Of a stretch of DNA of 64,000 bases, positions 1-11,127 are shown piece by piece; the stretch's first letter is position 1; each line of letters opens with the position of its first letter. The notes beneath the pieces were generated by a model, which was not told the origin of the DNA, searched no databases, and saw nothing but the letters and a program-made list of their open reading frames with translations. Origin of the DNA: Zygnema cylindricum. Lineage: Eukaryota; Streptophyta; Zygnematophyceae; Zygnematales; Zygnemataceae. The stretch lies in NCBI GenBank assembly GCA_037447655.1, contig JBBHKE010002481.1, positions 174,314 through 238,313 on the forward strand, read 5' to 3'. The position numbers were made by a program, and so were the translations under genes.

Positions 1-266
1 TATACGAGTGTGGATTGGTGTGACACGTGCTACATCTCGGTTAGGCTGTTCGAAATATTCTCCTATTGTAGTCGGGGTTTTCCCGTTGGTTTATGCCCAC
101 GGATTGGGATAACCTTCCTTATCAATCTGGTTCCACCCGAGGTAGTACATTTTATTGTCATCTGAAGTTAGATTTTTCGGAATTTCCCAAATTGTTGACC
201 ACATCCAATCCAGTTGCGGATAGCAGATCGCCGTTAGTGCGGTTTGGTCTGACATCTATGTCATAA
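1..266 (+). other. Element G, 5' part without a clear frame
   Basis: This stretch precedes the readable gag of the gypsy-type element G, whose beginning lies outside the window. I see no LTR end and no primer site here. It is probably decayed 5' gag or leader of element G, judged only from its position. Confidence 0.35.
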
Positions 267-1384
267 TTGTCCTCGGTTTCATATAGGTCATACCTAGAGG
301 GGACCGAAGAAGACTTTCCGGAGGAGACCTTTCCAACTCCTCACACTTGTAGGTTCCCTACTAGCCCAACTTTGGCACAACCAGCGCATCCTCCCTTTTA
401 CGACATGGCTTCCTCTTCAGAGGAATCCATGGGTAAGATGCAATTCTGCTTTACCGGATTAAAGGACACCATGACCTTATTCCATTTTCGGATCTAATAC
501 GACACGCAAATGAGGGATCTAGCCTTTAGATATCACGATAGGTTTGACTTCGGTGTCGCCTTTTCCCAACTCGGTCGATACTTTCGTGGTTCCGCCCTCA
601 CTCTCTACAATCGCAAGTTCGAGGATGTTATTGCGATGATAGAGTACAAGGCTCCTTTTGCGAGGTTACCAAAAGTCTTCGGCCAGGTGGATATCCCATA
701 TAAGGATGCGAGACTTGCTGTATTAGATGCCAACGGGGACGAGTTGTATCCAGTTATCCCCGAGATTCCTCGTCAGTATACAGTGGCTGACCGAGCGGTG
801 GTCCTAGCTAGAGCGGGGGGAACCATTCCTCTACGTGACCCTTTCTCAGTCATGTTTGACATCCTCTAAGAGGAGTACTGGATGCAAAATCCGGATCAGA
901 TCAAAGAGTTGATGAACTTCGAGCGTAGGCTAAGTGAAACTACTCTTGCCTTGCGAGCTCGAATGGAAACTCTGCGAGATGCATTACCAGACCTCATGTC
1001 CGATGCGGAGGCTGTCCAAAAATTTGTGGGACAGTTTCTAGGTCCATCAAAGAGGTTTATCCAAAACCACCTTAGCCAGATGTATGGACTGAAATTCACC
1101 TTTGAGCAAGCGGCTCAATATGCGGTAGAGTATGAGATGCAACATCGTGGTGGGACGCCCACGAGTGGTCCAAACATCCTCACAGGGAACCGGCTAACCC
1201 ATCTCCTCCTCCACCTAAAATCTCATGGCCTCCCAATAGGCCCCAGAAGACGCTAGCCATGGGAACTCCACCCGTTAGTCTTTGAAACCTAATGTGTTTC
1301 CGATGTGGAAAACCGGGCATGACGCTCGCATGTGCCTTGACAATGCAGCCACTTGCACTCATTGCCACCAAAAGGGACATTATG
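267..1384 (+). pseudogene. Element G gag, first part (to second zinc knuckle)
   Basis: One frame runs from 267 to 1256 with stops at about 497 and 869. It reads as an unfamiliar N-terminal region, then a helical capsid-like part (882-1140), a Pro-rich linker and two CCHC zinc knuckles near 1285-1384. Gag binds and packages the element's RNA. The first knuckle (CFRC...) appears to have lost one base, which shifts the frame. The second knuckle is cut by El1 exactly at its GHY residues and resumes after 7844. Assignment to gypsy type rests on the collinear protease, RT and integrase downstream. The N-terminal fold is not recognised. Confidence 0.7.
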
Positions 1385-1613
1385 TGTAGAAATTAATGGT
1401 CTTTTTAAAGTATTTTCTAGGTCTGAATAGAAATATAGAAAGAAGGCGAGGCAGTCTACCTCTAACTTCTCTCTCCAAACTCTCAAACTTGTCGCAGTCA
1501 TTGAGAAATTGGAGAGGAAGCTAGAGCCATGGCTACCTAGGATATCCACAGGTTTACAAGATATAAATATTAGTAGGGGTTTATTTACTAAAATTATATG
1601 TGACAGCTCCAGG

Positions 1614-1690
1614 ATTTGATCCTAGAACCTGCCGGCCGGTAAATAGTTAATAGCCGGTAGCTTTAACTGTTAAATCTAGAGATTGTGTTA
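1614..1690 (-). other. tRNA-like module inside LTR (antisense to El1)
   Basis: Read on the minus strand this has a D-arm/A-box-like part (a decayed form of TTAACGGTTAAGGC) followed by a T-arm-like part with a seven-base loop, resembling a Pol III B box. Every family A LTR in the window has it at the same place and orientation. No full cloverleaf with an anticodon can be drawn here, so it is not called a tRNA gene. Confidence 0.5.
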
Positions 1691-2282
1691 CTTAGTGTAG
1701 GGTTTGATAATTAATTAAACATTAATACGTAGGATAGTTTATTTAACTGAAATTGTTTTACGGGAGACATAGATCCAGTAATGTAAAAGTACGGATTACG
1801 GTACGGATAAGAAACGAATACCGCGCATTTATTTCTTTAGCGAAACGAATACCGCGCATGTATTTATTACGGCTACGATTAAATGTGAATTTAATCGGCG
1901 ACCGAAATTAAACGCCGAGATTGCGGAAGAGAATTTCCGCGGTTTTTGATCATCGCCACATCGGATGACACGTGGTGGAATGACATTGGATCGCGGCATC
2001 TCCGAGGATTAAATGAGAGAATCCGGATATATCACGTGTCGTCATTTAAGGCATGTCGTACAATGTTCGTACAGAAAGTACACCGGCACCGGTAATTTTT
2101 TTTACGGAGGAGTAATCTGATTGGCTCCGTACATCAGTAGATAGAGTCTGTGAGAGAGATAGGACTTAGAAAAATTAGGAGATAGGACCCTCTCTCCCAG
2201 AGAGCTTCTGTACAAAAGGTCAACTTTGACCCCCCATAACTTACTGCTCAGGGAAGCAAATTCAAAGTTTCTTTTTGCTATC

Positions 2283-2316
2283 GACTCAGGGGAGTCTTGC
2301 CTTCACAGGGGTGAAG
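2283..2316 (+). promoter_or_regulatory. Two adjacent RNA stem-loops in U5 of the LTR
   Basis: GACTC...GAGTC (2283-2296) and CTTCAC...GTGAAG (2301-2316) can each fold into a short hairpin. The second one co-varies between subfamilies (see finding). The position just upstream of the primer site suggests a role in packaging, dimerisation or priming; that is inference. Confidence 0.55.
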
Positions 2317-2421
2317 TTGGTCAAAGTTTTTGTTTACCAGGGTGGCAGTTGTACTTGCTGAAACACAAAGGGGTCAGGGTTATCCTAGAGGCTTCTTAGA
2401 AGCTCTCCACTTTGAGGACTT

Positions 2422-3554
2422 ATGGAGGTCTTAGAGTTTCAGGTTATGGGCCCACCCTCTAGGGTACCAATCTTTAATGGAACTGACTTCATATATTGGG
2501 AAAGTATGGTGATACGAGCTCTATGCGAAAAAAGGTTTTGGGGGATAGTGAGTGGACGATTGGGGCGTCCATCAAGTGTTGGAATTCCTCTAGGGTTTGA
2601 AGGAAGCAGATTCACAAAGAAAGCAGGTCCATCTTCAACGGAGGAGACAAAGGAAGGAGAGGTGGTGGACAAAGGAGCGGAGAAGGAGACGACCACACCA
2701 TTAGCAAGTGGTTCAGCATTCATGTCACATATTCCGAGGAACGAAAAGGATGATACTCAAACATAGGATTTCAACAATATGGCGGTAGAGCACTTCATCC
2801 CACGCTTCCTTACTCAAGGACTTGCATGTCTTCATTTACAGGTTGAAAGGACATCTGATCTGCGGATGGCTCTCATAGAGATGTACCGAAGTGGTACGAT
2901 TCAGCAACAACAGTTGGCTGATCAGAAAGTTAACGAATATGTATACAAAGGGGTGAAAATGTTTGATTTTTGCAATGAGCTTGCTACACTCTTCATGGAG
3001 CTAGAGAGTACAAGAAAAGATCTTAGTGAAAAAAAAAAGGTTAACTGTTCACTGATGAAGTTACCTGATGAGTTCGAGAACAAAGTCAACCGTGTGCAAG
3101 ACTTGCCGAACTCAAGGTGGATATGGAACTCAGTCGTAGGGATAATTCTCGTTTGGGAGAATATGATTGAGATCCGAGGGGAGGAAAGAGTGGCCAATCC
3201 TTGGCAACTTCGACCGATTGGAGGAACAAGGATTCACGGAAACTAGTCGGAAACTATGGGGGAAGGGAGCAGAAAAATTAGGCCGACGAGTTCGGGCCAA
3301 GGGCTCCTAAAGGTTTATGTCATTTTTGCAAGAAACCGGGGCATTATATGGCAGAGTGCACTAAGCTAACCGAGCTTCGGTTAAAGGAGGGGCAGACAGG
3401 TGGTACCTCGAGAGGAAAGAAAAAGGCCCTTGTGACACAGGTACATGAGGCGGAATCCGAGGAAGAGGATGATGAGCTCCTTTTGGATGAGGAGTTGGAG
3501 GCGAAAAATAAGGTCGAAATACCACGAAGGCAAAAATGTGCTTACGGTGGATAG
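2422..3554 (+). pseudogene. El1 gag
   Basis: The start ATG at 2422 lies in the last 20 bases of the LTR, and the primer site is translated. The copia Gag begins MEVLEFQVMGPPSRVP and keeps the element-wide signature FNGTDFIYWE. Stops fall at about 2764 and 3244. A complete CCHC knuckle, CHFCKKPGHYMAEC, is at 3318-3359, followed by a Glu/Asp-rich tail to the stop at 3552. Gag would form the virus-like particle and bind element RNA. The same start context recurs in El3, El4 and El7, which supports the chosen start. Confidence 0.85.
2442..2456 (+). other. El1 primer binding site (half-tRNA initiator Met)
   Basis: GGTTATGGGCCCACC follows the LTR end with no gap. It is the reverse complement of the anticodon stem and loop of plant-type initiator tRNA-Met, as I recall that tRNA, not of its 3' end. 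Drosophila copia, yeast Ty5 and Volvox Osser are known to prime from an initiator-Met fragment in this way. The site is also coding, giving the QVMGPP part of Gag. Confidence 0.85.
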
Positions 3555-5100
3555 AAAGGTGAAGCAGGCTGGATTATAGATTCAGGTGCCTCCATGCACA
3601 TGGGTAAGGATATGCACCTATTCACTAAGATAAGAAAGATTCCCACCGTAGAGATAGAGTACGGGGATGGGAGGATAGTCACCACTACTCTTGTAGGATC
3701 GGTAGATCTGAAAGTGTTAGTAGAAGGAAAGACATCCATAGTAACTTTCTCCGATGTATTGTTTATTCCGGAGCTGAACAAAAACCTCATCTCTACATCT
3801 GTATTAGATGATAAGGGTTTTTTTACTAGCTCTAGGAAAGGAGTCTTTACTGCTAGTTTTGAGGAGGATGTCTATTTCATTGCTGAGAAAGGTAGCCATG
3901 GGATGTTTAGGCTTATTTTAAATAATGAAACGAAGAAACTTTATTATGCTGGTGTTGAAGGTATTATGATGTGGCATAAGAGGCTTGGGCATGTGAATCT
4001 AGATAAGTTAAGAGAGATGAAAAAGATGGGAGTGGTGGAAGGGATTCAGTTCAGTGAGAGTGAAAATATAAGTGATTGTAGTGGATGTGCTCAAGGTATA
4101 GCACACAGATTACCTTTCATGAAACAGCCACCTATAAGGGAGAAAAAATTCTAGATCTAGTACACACAGATATTTGGGGACCGGCTAAAGTGCCCTCACC
4201 GAGGGCGAAGAGATTTATGATGACTATCACAGATGATTGGTCTCGGTATTCCCGAGTGTATTTTTTGAAAAACAAGTTTGAAGCTCAGGATTGTTTTAGA
4301 CAATATAAAGCATGGAGCCAAAAACTCCATGAAACTCCAATCAAGAGAAGAAGGAGTGACAATGTTGGAGAGTATACTTCTAACTAGTTTGAGGATTTTC
4401 TGAGGGAAGATGGGGTCCTACACCAAAAGACAGTTCCAGAAAACCCGGAACAGAATGGGGTAGCTGAAAGGTTAAATAGAACACTAAGTGATAGTGCTAG
4501 AAGTATGTTGTCAGATAAGAAGATAGGAAAAAAGTTTTGGGAAGAAGCAATGAACTGTGCTAATTACCTCAAAAATAGAGTTCTTACTTCAGCTATAAAA
4601 GATCAAACACCTTATGAGAGATGGACAGGCCGGAAAAAAGACATATCTCACTTAAAGGTTTTCGGTAGTCAAGTATTCAGTCTAGATACAGATCGGTCTA
4701 ATTAGAAGCTAGATCCTAAAGGAAAACCGGGATACTTATTAGGATATGATGAGGATGTTAAAGGATATAGAGTTTATGATCTAAAAAGGGAAGATATAAT
4801 CTTAGTAAAGCATCTAGTAGTTATGGATGAAAGAAAGTCCGTGGATCCTTTCAAGTAAACAAACTCAGTAAAAATCAAATTTGAGTCAGAAATTCCGATG
4901 ACTTTGAACTTCCTAATTTTCCAAGTTTTAGACAAGATGACATTCTTGCAAGTATAAATCAGACGAAAAAGAACTCGGCGTCGGAAACTCTAATGACAGC
5001 TCTACCCGAAGCGGAAGACGTGGTGGAAACTGATTCGGAATCAAGGCACAGGTGAGAAGCCGAGATTGTTCGAAAGAACCCACGAGAACCATCTATTCCG
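3555..5100 (+). pseudogene. El1 protease and integrase
   Basis: The aspartic protease motif DSG is at 3579-3587. Next comes the integrase zinc-binding part (HKRLGH near 3972 and CSGC near 4078) and the catalytic core with HTDIWG, SDNVGEY and NGVAERLNRT. The second catalytic Asp sits in SDNVGEY where relatives have SDNGGEY. A frameshift lies near 4140, and stops lie at about 4388 and 4703. A variable linker follows to about 5100. The protease would process the polyprotein and the integrase insert the cDNA; neither can be made intact here. Confidence 0.85.
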
Positions 5101-6773
5101 GCCACAGATTTTGAGGGGGGGAGGAGAAGTAGCAAAAGATTGCAAGAAGAACAGGTTAATAACAAGGTAACAACACTATCTCATCAAGATGAACCTCAAG
5201 CTTATGGAGAGGCGATGACTTGCCCAGAAAGAAACCGGTGGAAGAAAGCCATAAATGAGGAGATGGCCTCAATTATGGCAGCCGATACTTGGGAGCTGGT
5301 GGACTGTCCACCTAACCGAAAACTAATCGGTTGTAAGTGAGTTTTTAAATTAAAACTGAATCCAGATAACACAATCGAGTGCTACTAGGCCAGATTAGTG
5401 GCAAAAGGATTTACACAAAAAGAGGGAATTGACTACGAGGAAACCTTTGCCCCGGTCGTCAAATTTCCCTCCGTCCGCATTCCTCAGTCTGGCACCAGCA
5501 GAAGACATGGAAGTGCACCTGATGGACATCAAAACAACCTTTTTGCATGGAGAATTTGAAGAGGAGATCTTCATGCGACAACCCGAAAGGTTTGTGGAAG
5601 AAGGAGAGGAGAGTAAGGTATGTCGGATTATTAAATCTCTTTATGGTTTGAAACAAGCGCCTCGACAGTGGAATAACAAGCTTGATGAGTTTCTTACCGC
5701 TCTAGGATATAATCGGATCAGCTCAGATCACTCAATCTATGATTTTGAAGATGAGGAAGGTTTTATATTTATTGCAATTTATATTGATGACTTGCTTGTT
5801 TTAAGTAAATCAATGGAAAAAATTAATAAACTGAAAACCGATCTTAATGGGAGATTTGAAATAAAGGATATGGGGTAAGCAAAATATATTTTGGGAATTC
5901 ATGTAGAGAGAGAACGAAAAAGAAAAATTATAAGATTGACTCAAAAGGAAGCAATAGGGAACATGTTTGAAAAATTTCAAATGGATAAAGCTAATAGTTG
6001 TAGAACTCCAATGGAGTTGAAGAAGAGAAGTGAGGGGAGTGAGGAAGAAGGAGTCATAGTCTTAGACGAGGAATTATCTCTTGAAGAACAGAAGTTTATG
6101 TAGACTATTCCTTATTGCAAGTAGTGGGAAGTCTAATCTATTTTATGACTTCTACCCGGCGAGATTACGTTGCAGCTGTAGGAGTGCTGAGTAGAAGTCT
6201 AAATGCTCCCACTAAGAGGGATGGGAGGCAGCTAAAAGAGTCCTTAGATATTTGATAGGAACTAGGGATCTATGGTTGCATTTGGGTGGGGAGAATACTG
6301 ACATCACTACTTGGAGTGATGCCAGTTATGGTGATGCTCCGATGAGGAAATGCACTTCTGGATATGTATTATATGTGGGTGATGGGGCTTGCTGTTGGAG
6401 TAGCAAACAACAAAAAGTTATTGCTCAGTCCACCATGGAGGCTGAGTATATGGCCTCTTGCTCTGCTGTAAAAGAATTGATGTGGGTCAAGTCTTTGCTT
6501 GGTGAGCTTGGTCACCTTAAGAGTGGTGTGCAGATTTTTTTTTGTGATAATCAAGCAGCAATTGCTATTTCTGCCAATCCTAAACATCATTTTAAAGCCA
6601 AACACATGGACATAAGACTCAGCTTTGTTAGAGAGAAAGTAGAAAACAAAATAATCAGTTTAGAGTACCGACCAGATAGTGAGATGGTAGCAGATATGAT
6701 GACCAAACCTGTGCCTTCCCCTAAGCTAATTTTCTGCAGGAAGAAGTGTGGTTTGAAATTAAAGATTGACTAG
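5101..6773 (+). pseudogene. El1 reverse transcriptase and RNase H
   Basis: The copia RT begins near the TWELVDCPP motif and has the catalytic YIDD at 5780-5791. RNase H follows with TWSDASYGD near 6315 and the terminal block KHMDIRLSFVREKVENK. Stops occur at about 5338, 5387, 5876 and 6101, and a frameshift lies near 6110. The domain ends at the stop at 6773, directly before the polypurine tract, the usual copia layout. Confidence 0.88.
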
Positions 6774-7843
6774 AAAATAAGATGAGTTTAGTAATTTATG
6801 GTCTTTTTAAAGTATTTTATTGGTCTGAATAGTTATATAGAAAGAAGGCGAGGCAATCTACCTGAAACTTCTCTCTCCAAACTCTCAAACTTGTCGCAGT
6901 CATTAAGAAATTGGAGAGGAAGCTAGAGCCATGGCTACCTAGGATATCCAGAGGTTTACGGGATATAAATATTAGTAGGGGTTTATTTACTAAAATTATA
7001 TGTGACAGCTCCACGATTTGATCCTAGAACCTGCCGGCCTGTAAACAGTCAATTGCCATAGCTTTAACCGTTAAGTCTAGAGATAGTGTTACGTAGTGTA
7101 GGGTTTGATAATTAATTAAACATTAATGTGTAGGATAGTTCATTTAACTGAAATAGTTTTACGAGAGACATAGATCTAGTAATGTAAAAGTACGGATTAC
7201 GGTACGGATAAGAAACAAATACCGGGCATTTATTTTTTTAGCGAAACGAATACCGCGCATGTATTTATTACGGCTACGATTAAATGTGAATTTAATCGGA
7301 TGAGCGAAATTAAACGCCGAGATTGCGGAAGAGAATTTCGGTGGTTTTTCATCATCGCCACATGGGATGACACGTGGCGGACTGACATTGGATCGCGGCA
7401 TCTCCGAGGATTAAAGAAGCATATCGGGATATACCACGTGTCGACATTTAGGGCATGTCGTACAATGTTCGTACAGAAAGTACATTAGCATCTGTACTTT
7501 TGTGTACGGAGGAGTAATGTGATTGGCTCCGTACATCAGTAGATAGAGTGTGTGAGAGAGATAGGACTTGGAAAAATTAGGAGATAGGACCCTCTCTCCC
7601 AAAGAGCTTCTGTACAAAAGGTCAACTTTGACCCTCCATAACTTACTCCTCAGGGGAGCAAATTCAGAGATTCTTTTTGCTATCGACTCAGGGGAGTCTT
7701 GCCTTCACAGGGGTGAAGTTGGTTAGAGTTTTTGTCTGCCAGGGTGGCAGTTTTTCTTGCTGAAACACAAAGGAGTCAGGGTTATCCTAGAGGCTTCTTG
7801 GAAGTTGTCCACTCTGAGGACTTATGGAGGTCTCAGAGTTTCA
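6774..7843 (+). repeat. El1 polypurine tract and 3' LTR
   Basis: The purine run AAAATAAGATGAG at 6774-6786 should prime plus-strand DNA. The LTR follows at 6787-7843. It starts TTTAGTAATT instead of the TGTAGAAATT of the 5' LTR, so the usual TG end is lost. The same altered start is found in El2. It ends GAGTTTCA, followed by the TTATG duplication. Confidence 0.88.
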
Positions 7844-8373
7844 TTATGTTTATCGGTGCCACATCAAAGAACCTAATTTCCCTTATCAAAATCAGAAAAA
7901 GAATGGCAAAATTCTGGCCGGTTTAGCGAAACCAGTCACTTCGCATAAAGAGACCGAGAAGGAGGAAGCTCCTCCTAAGATCTCTCGTAGAGATAGGGAG
8001 AAGGCCAAGCTTTAAGGCACAATGGTGGCCATGATGAAAGAGCAATTTGTAGCTTTCATGGCGGAAATCAAACCCCAATTTACAAGGATGGCTAAGACCG
8101 TTTTCCAAATGTCGTCGTTGGCGGGGCGAACCCTTTGGGATTCCACCGTCCAACAACGGGTAGCTACATTTGAAAAGGGCTCAGCAGGCCATAACCGAGT
8201 GGGCAAATTACAATATTTGCGTGTCCCACTCTCATTTGCAAAAGAGCCTCTGCCTCCCTTATCGAAAACGGCTTCTACCATCGCGCCGGAGGCACTAACC
8301 ATATTGGATGGTAGTATTCATGAGGCTCATTAGGTGAAGGAGCGATTAAGTATTCATTTAGCAATGATAGAGG
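7844..8373 (+). pseudogene. Element G gag, end part and linker
   Basis: This resumes inside the second CCHC knuckle, one residue block after the El1 insertion, and runs into a Lys/Glu-rich tail ending at 8013. A further frame, 8022-8333, belongs to the region between Gag and protease. It is interrupted by stops near 8014 and 8331. No known domain is seen in the linker. Confidence 0.65.
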
Positions 8374-9124
8374 ATGTACCAAAAGTCGTTCCCCCTCGTT
8401 GATGAGGTCGCAGCAGCAGTTGCTTTGAGGGCTCTGCAGTTAAACCGCAATCTCTTAGCGGTTCAACGAGTTACTACGAAAGAGCGTCGTAATCTCGATC
8501 CCCATATCAATTTCCTTGATAACTCTCAGGGATCATTCTCAGTGAACGGTATTGACCCCACTCTTCTTCTCATGGACACCGGGGCCAAACGCGTGATCCT
8601 CGGATCCGGATTTGGGATCAAGCTTGGTCTGACAGTAGACACGCTTCATGCGACAACTACCCGCCTTCTTATTTCGGGTGGGACCACGAAGCCGGTACTC
8701 AGAATCACAAAGGGCCCGCTCATCTTTCGGTTTCAGACCGGAACTGAAAATGAGTCTGTTGAAATTTCCATCAGAGCATTGGTCACTAAATGTAATGACT
8801 ATGAGTGTTTGGTGGGTCGATACGTTATATTTTGAATTGGTGGTGGCGTGGACATGCACAACCAAACATTCTCTTACTGACCGACACACTTTTAGGAGCG
8901 CAAATTTTGCCTCTCTCTCATTTCAGCCCGCCGACCTTTGCCCACTTTGGCTCACTCGCCTACGGCTCTCCCCGCATTTTTGGGGAACTTTGTTGTGGAG
9001 GAAATTTTCCACTCACTTTCCGCCGAATAAATCATACCAGATAGTTCTCCTTTACCCGAGCTCTTTATGGAAGCGGGTTTTTTTATCGATTCTCACACAT
9101 TGGACCACAACTATAAGTCTACAT
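8374..9124 (+). pseudogene. Element G retropepsin-type protease
   Basis: An open frame at 8374-8835 contains LLMDTGAKRVILG, the catalytic DTGA of an aspartic retroviral-type protease, with the following strands of the fold up to the YECLVG segment. After 8835 the frame breaks, but the sequence still resembles the region after the protease until LTR-B1 at 9125. The enzyme would cut the Gag-Pol polyprotein. It lies between Gag and the methyltransferase of the same element. Confidence 0.75.
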
Positions 9125-9187
9125 TGTTGTTTTGAAAAGCCAATTTCGTGAGTGCGTGTCGTTTCCTGCGTACACAATGTTTCGTGG

Positions 9188-10922
9188 TGAAACTTTGAGA
9201 CCTCCATAAGTCCTCAGAGTGGACAACTTCCAAAAAACCTCTAGGATAACCCTGACCCCTTTGTGTTTCAGCAAAAATAAATGCCACCCTAACAGACAAA
9301 AACTCTGACCAACTTCACCCCTATGAAGACAAGACTCCCTTGAGTCGATAGCAAAAAGAATCTCTGAATTTGCTCCCCTGAGCAGTAAGTTATGGAGGGT
9401 GAAAGTTGACCTTTTGTACAGAAGCTCTCTCGGAGAGAGGGTCCTATCTCCTAATTTTTCTAAGTCCTATCTCTCTCACAGACTCTATCCACTGATGTAC
9501 GGAGCCAATCGAATTGCACATTCGCACACAAAAGTGGAGCTGCCGGTGTACTTTCTGTACGGACACTGTACGACATGGCCTAAAAGTCGACATATGTCAT
9601 ATCTGGATTCGGTGTCGTAATCCCCGGAGATACCGCGATCGAACGCAATTTTGCCACATGTCATCCGATGTGGCGATGACCATAAACCGCCAAAATCCTA
9701 TTCTGCGATCTCGGTGTTCATTTTGGCCGTCGGATCAAATTCCCATTTAATCGTAGCGGTAATAAATACCTACGTGGTATTCGTTTCGCTAAAGAACCAA
9801 ATGCGCGGTATTCGTTTCTTATCCGTACCGCAAACCGTACTTTTACATTACTCTATATATGTATCCCGTAAATAGTTTCAGTTAAACGAATTATCCTAAG
9901 TGGTAAAGTTTAATTAAACATCAAACCCTATATTATGTATCGTAACATCTAGACTTAACGGTTAAGGCTACCGGCTACCGGCAACTTAACGTCCGATAGG
10001 TACCAGGATCAAATCCTGGTGGGAACATATATCCTTTTACTAAATAAACCCCTAACGGTAAATAAACTAATATATATTTCCCGTAAACCTCTGGATAGCC
10101 TAGGTAGCAATGGCTCTAGTTTCCTCTCCAATTTCTCAGTGACTGCGACTAGTTTGAGAGTTAGGAGAGAGAAGTTAGAGGTAGACTGCCTCCGCTTCTT
10201 TCATTATTTCTATTTAGACCTAGAAAATACTTTAAAAACAGACCATTAATTTCTACAAGTATTTGGCAGCACGAATTCTGGGAATTAAAAGAACGAGTCC
10301 TGATAAGACACGTGCTAGTTTTTGGCCTTGTCGTACGATGGCCGTACAAAAGGTACACCGTCACCTGTACCTTTATGTACTTTACAGTCTTGTCATTGGT
10401 TCGTACTTAAGTAGTAGGGGGCTTAGAGAGGGTTTTTAGGTTTTATAATAATTCTGGTAGGTAGCTGCCTCTTCAGAGAGCACCTTGTATAAATGGCAAA
10501 CTTTGGCAAGTCATAAACATCAATTCAGTTGACCATTTTCATTGAATCTTTTTGCCGCACACTCAAGGGAGTCCACGCTACACAGGGGTTTAGTCGGTCA
10601 GAGTTTTTGCATGCCTGGGTGGCTTTTTTTCTAAGGAAAAGTCAAAGTGGGTGAATGTGTCCAAATCTCATATTTTAACTTTGTATTCTGTGGTGGAACT
10701 GAGCACACAGAAAGTCTTATTTCACAAAGGTGAAGCTGTAATGGGTTTAATTTCCCGTAAACCTCAGGATAGCCTAGGTAGCCATGGCTCTAGCTTCCTC
10801 TCCAATTTCTCAGTGACTGCGACAAGTTTGAGAGTTTGGAGAGAGAAGTTAGAGGTAGACTGCCTCGGCTTCTTTGTTTCTATTCAGACCTAGAAAATAC
10901 TTTAAAACCATTAATTTCTACA
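9188..10922 (-). mobile_element. Rearranged family A1 insertion in LTR-B1
   Basis: It is flanked by the 5-bp duplication CGTGG (9183-9187 and 10923-10927). It consists of a full A1 LTR on the minus strand (9188-10257), a plus-strand fragment of another family A LTR (10258-10752) and the first 170 bp of a second minus-strand A1 LTR (10753-10922). There is no coding interior. The outer ends are true LTR ends, so the middle was probably replaced after or during insertion. Confidence 0.75.
9955..10030 (+). other. tRNA-like module inside A1 LTR (antisense to the LTR)
   Basis: This is the best-kept copy in this subfamily. TTAACGGTTAA can form a D-arm-like hairpin, and CCAGG-ATCAAAT-CCTGG forms a perfect five-base-pair T-arm with a seven-base loop. 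It resembles the internal A and B boxes of a Pol III promoter. Confidence 0.5.
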
Positions 10923-11127
10923 CGTGGGTACAGCACGAGATTCTTATGCTATTTTGATTTGTTGTGGAGGTTTGAATGGATCTGCGAATTGGGGGAGTAA
11001 TGGTAGTAATTGCTTGGGATGTACGCAATTATTTGAAGCAATGGAAATGTCAACGGAAGTGGTGGTGATGGTTGAACAAAAGGGGATAAGGGAGGAATGC
11101 GGATTTAGTGGCTGAGAGTGTCTAAAG

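Larger units (their letters stand above)
1385..2441 (+). repeat. El1 5' LTR (family A1)
   Basis: Begins TGTAGAAATT and ends GAGTTTCA directly before the primer site. It contains a tRNA-like module in antisense (about 1614-1690), two G-box cores (ACGTG) near 1970 and 2035, a cluster of GTAC tetramers (about 2050-2130), the motif TAGGACTTAG at 2160-2169, and two short stem-loops at 2283-2316. The gag start codon at 2422 lies inside this LTR. Confidence 0.9.
1385..7843 (+). mobile_element. El1: family A copia element with both LTRs
   Basis: A complete LTR-to-LTR insertion of 6459 bp in the gag of element G. The 5-bp target duplication TTATG lies at 1380-1384 and 7844-7848. Both LTRs are 1057 bp. 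Domain order is gag, protease, integrase, RT, RNase H, which defines Ty1/copia. The frame is broken by many stops and frameshifts, so it is a dead copy. LTRs differ at scattered positions, so the insertion is not recent. Confidence 0.92.

Noticed and set aside
9955-10030. Functional tRNA genes in the LTRs
   Set aside because: A-box and B-box parts are visible but no full acceptor stem and anticodon arm can be drawn. They are called tRNA-like modules only.
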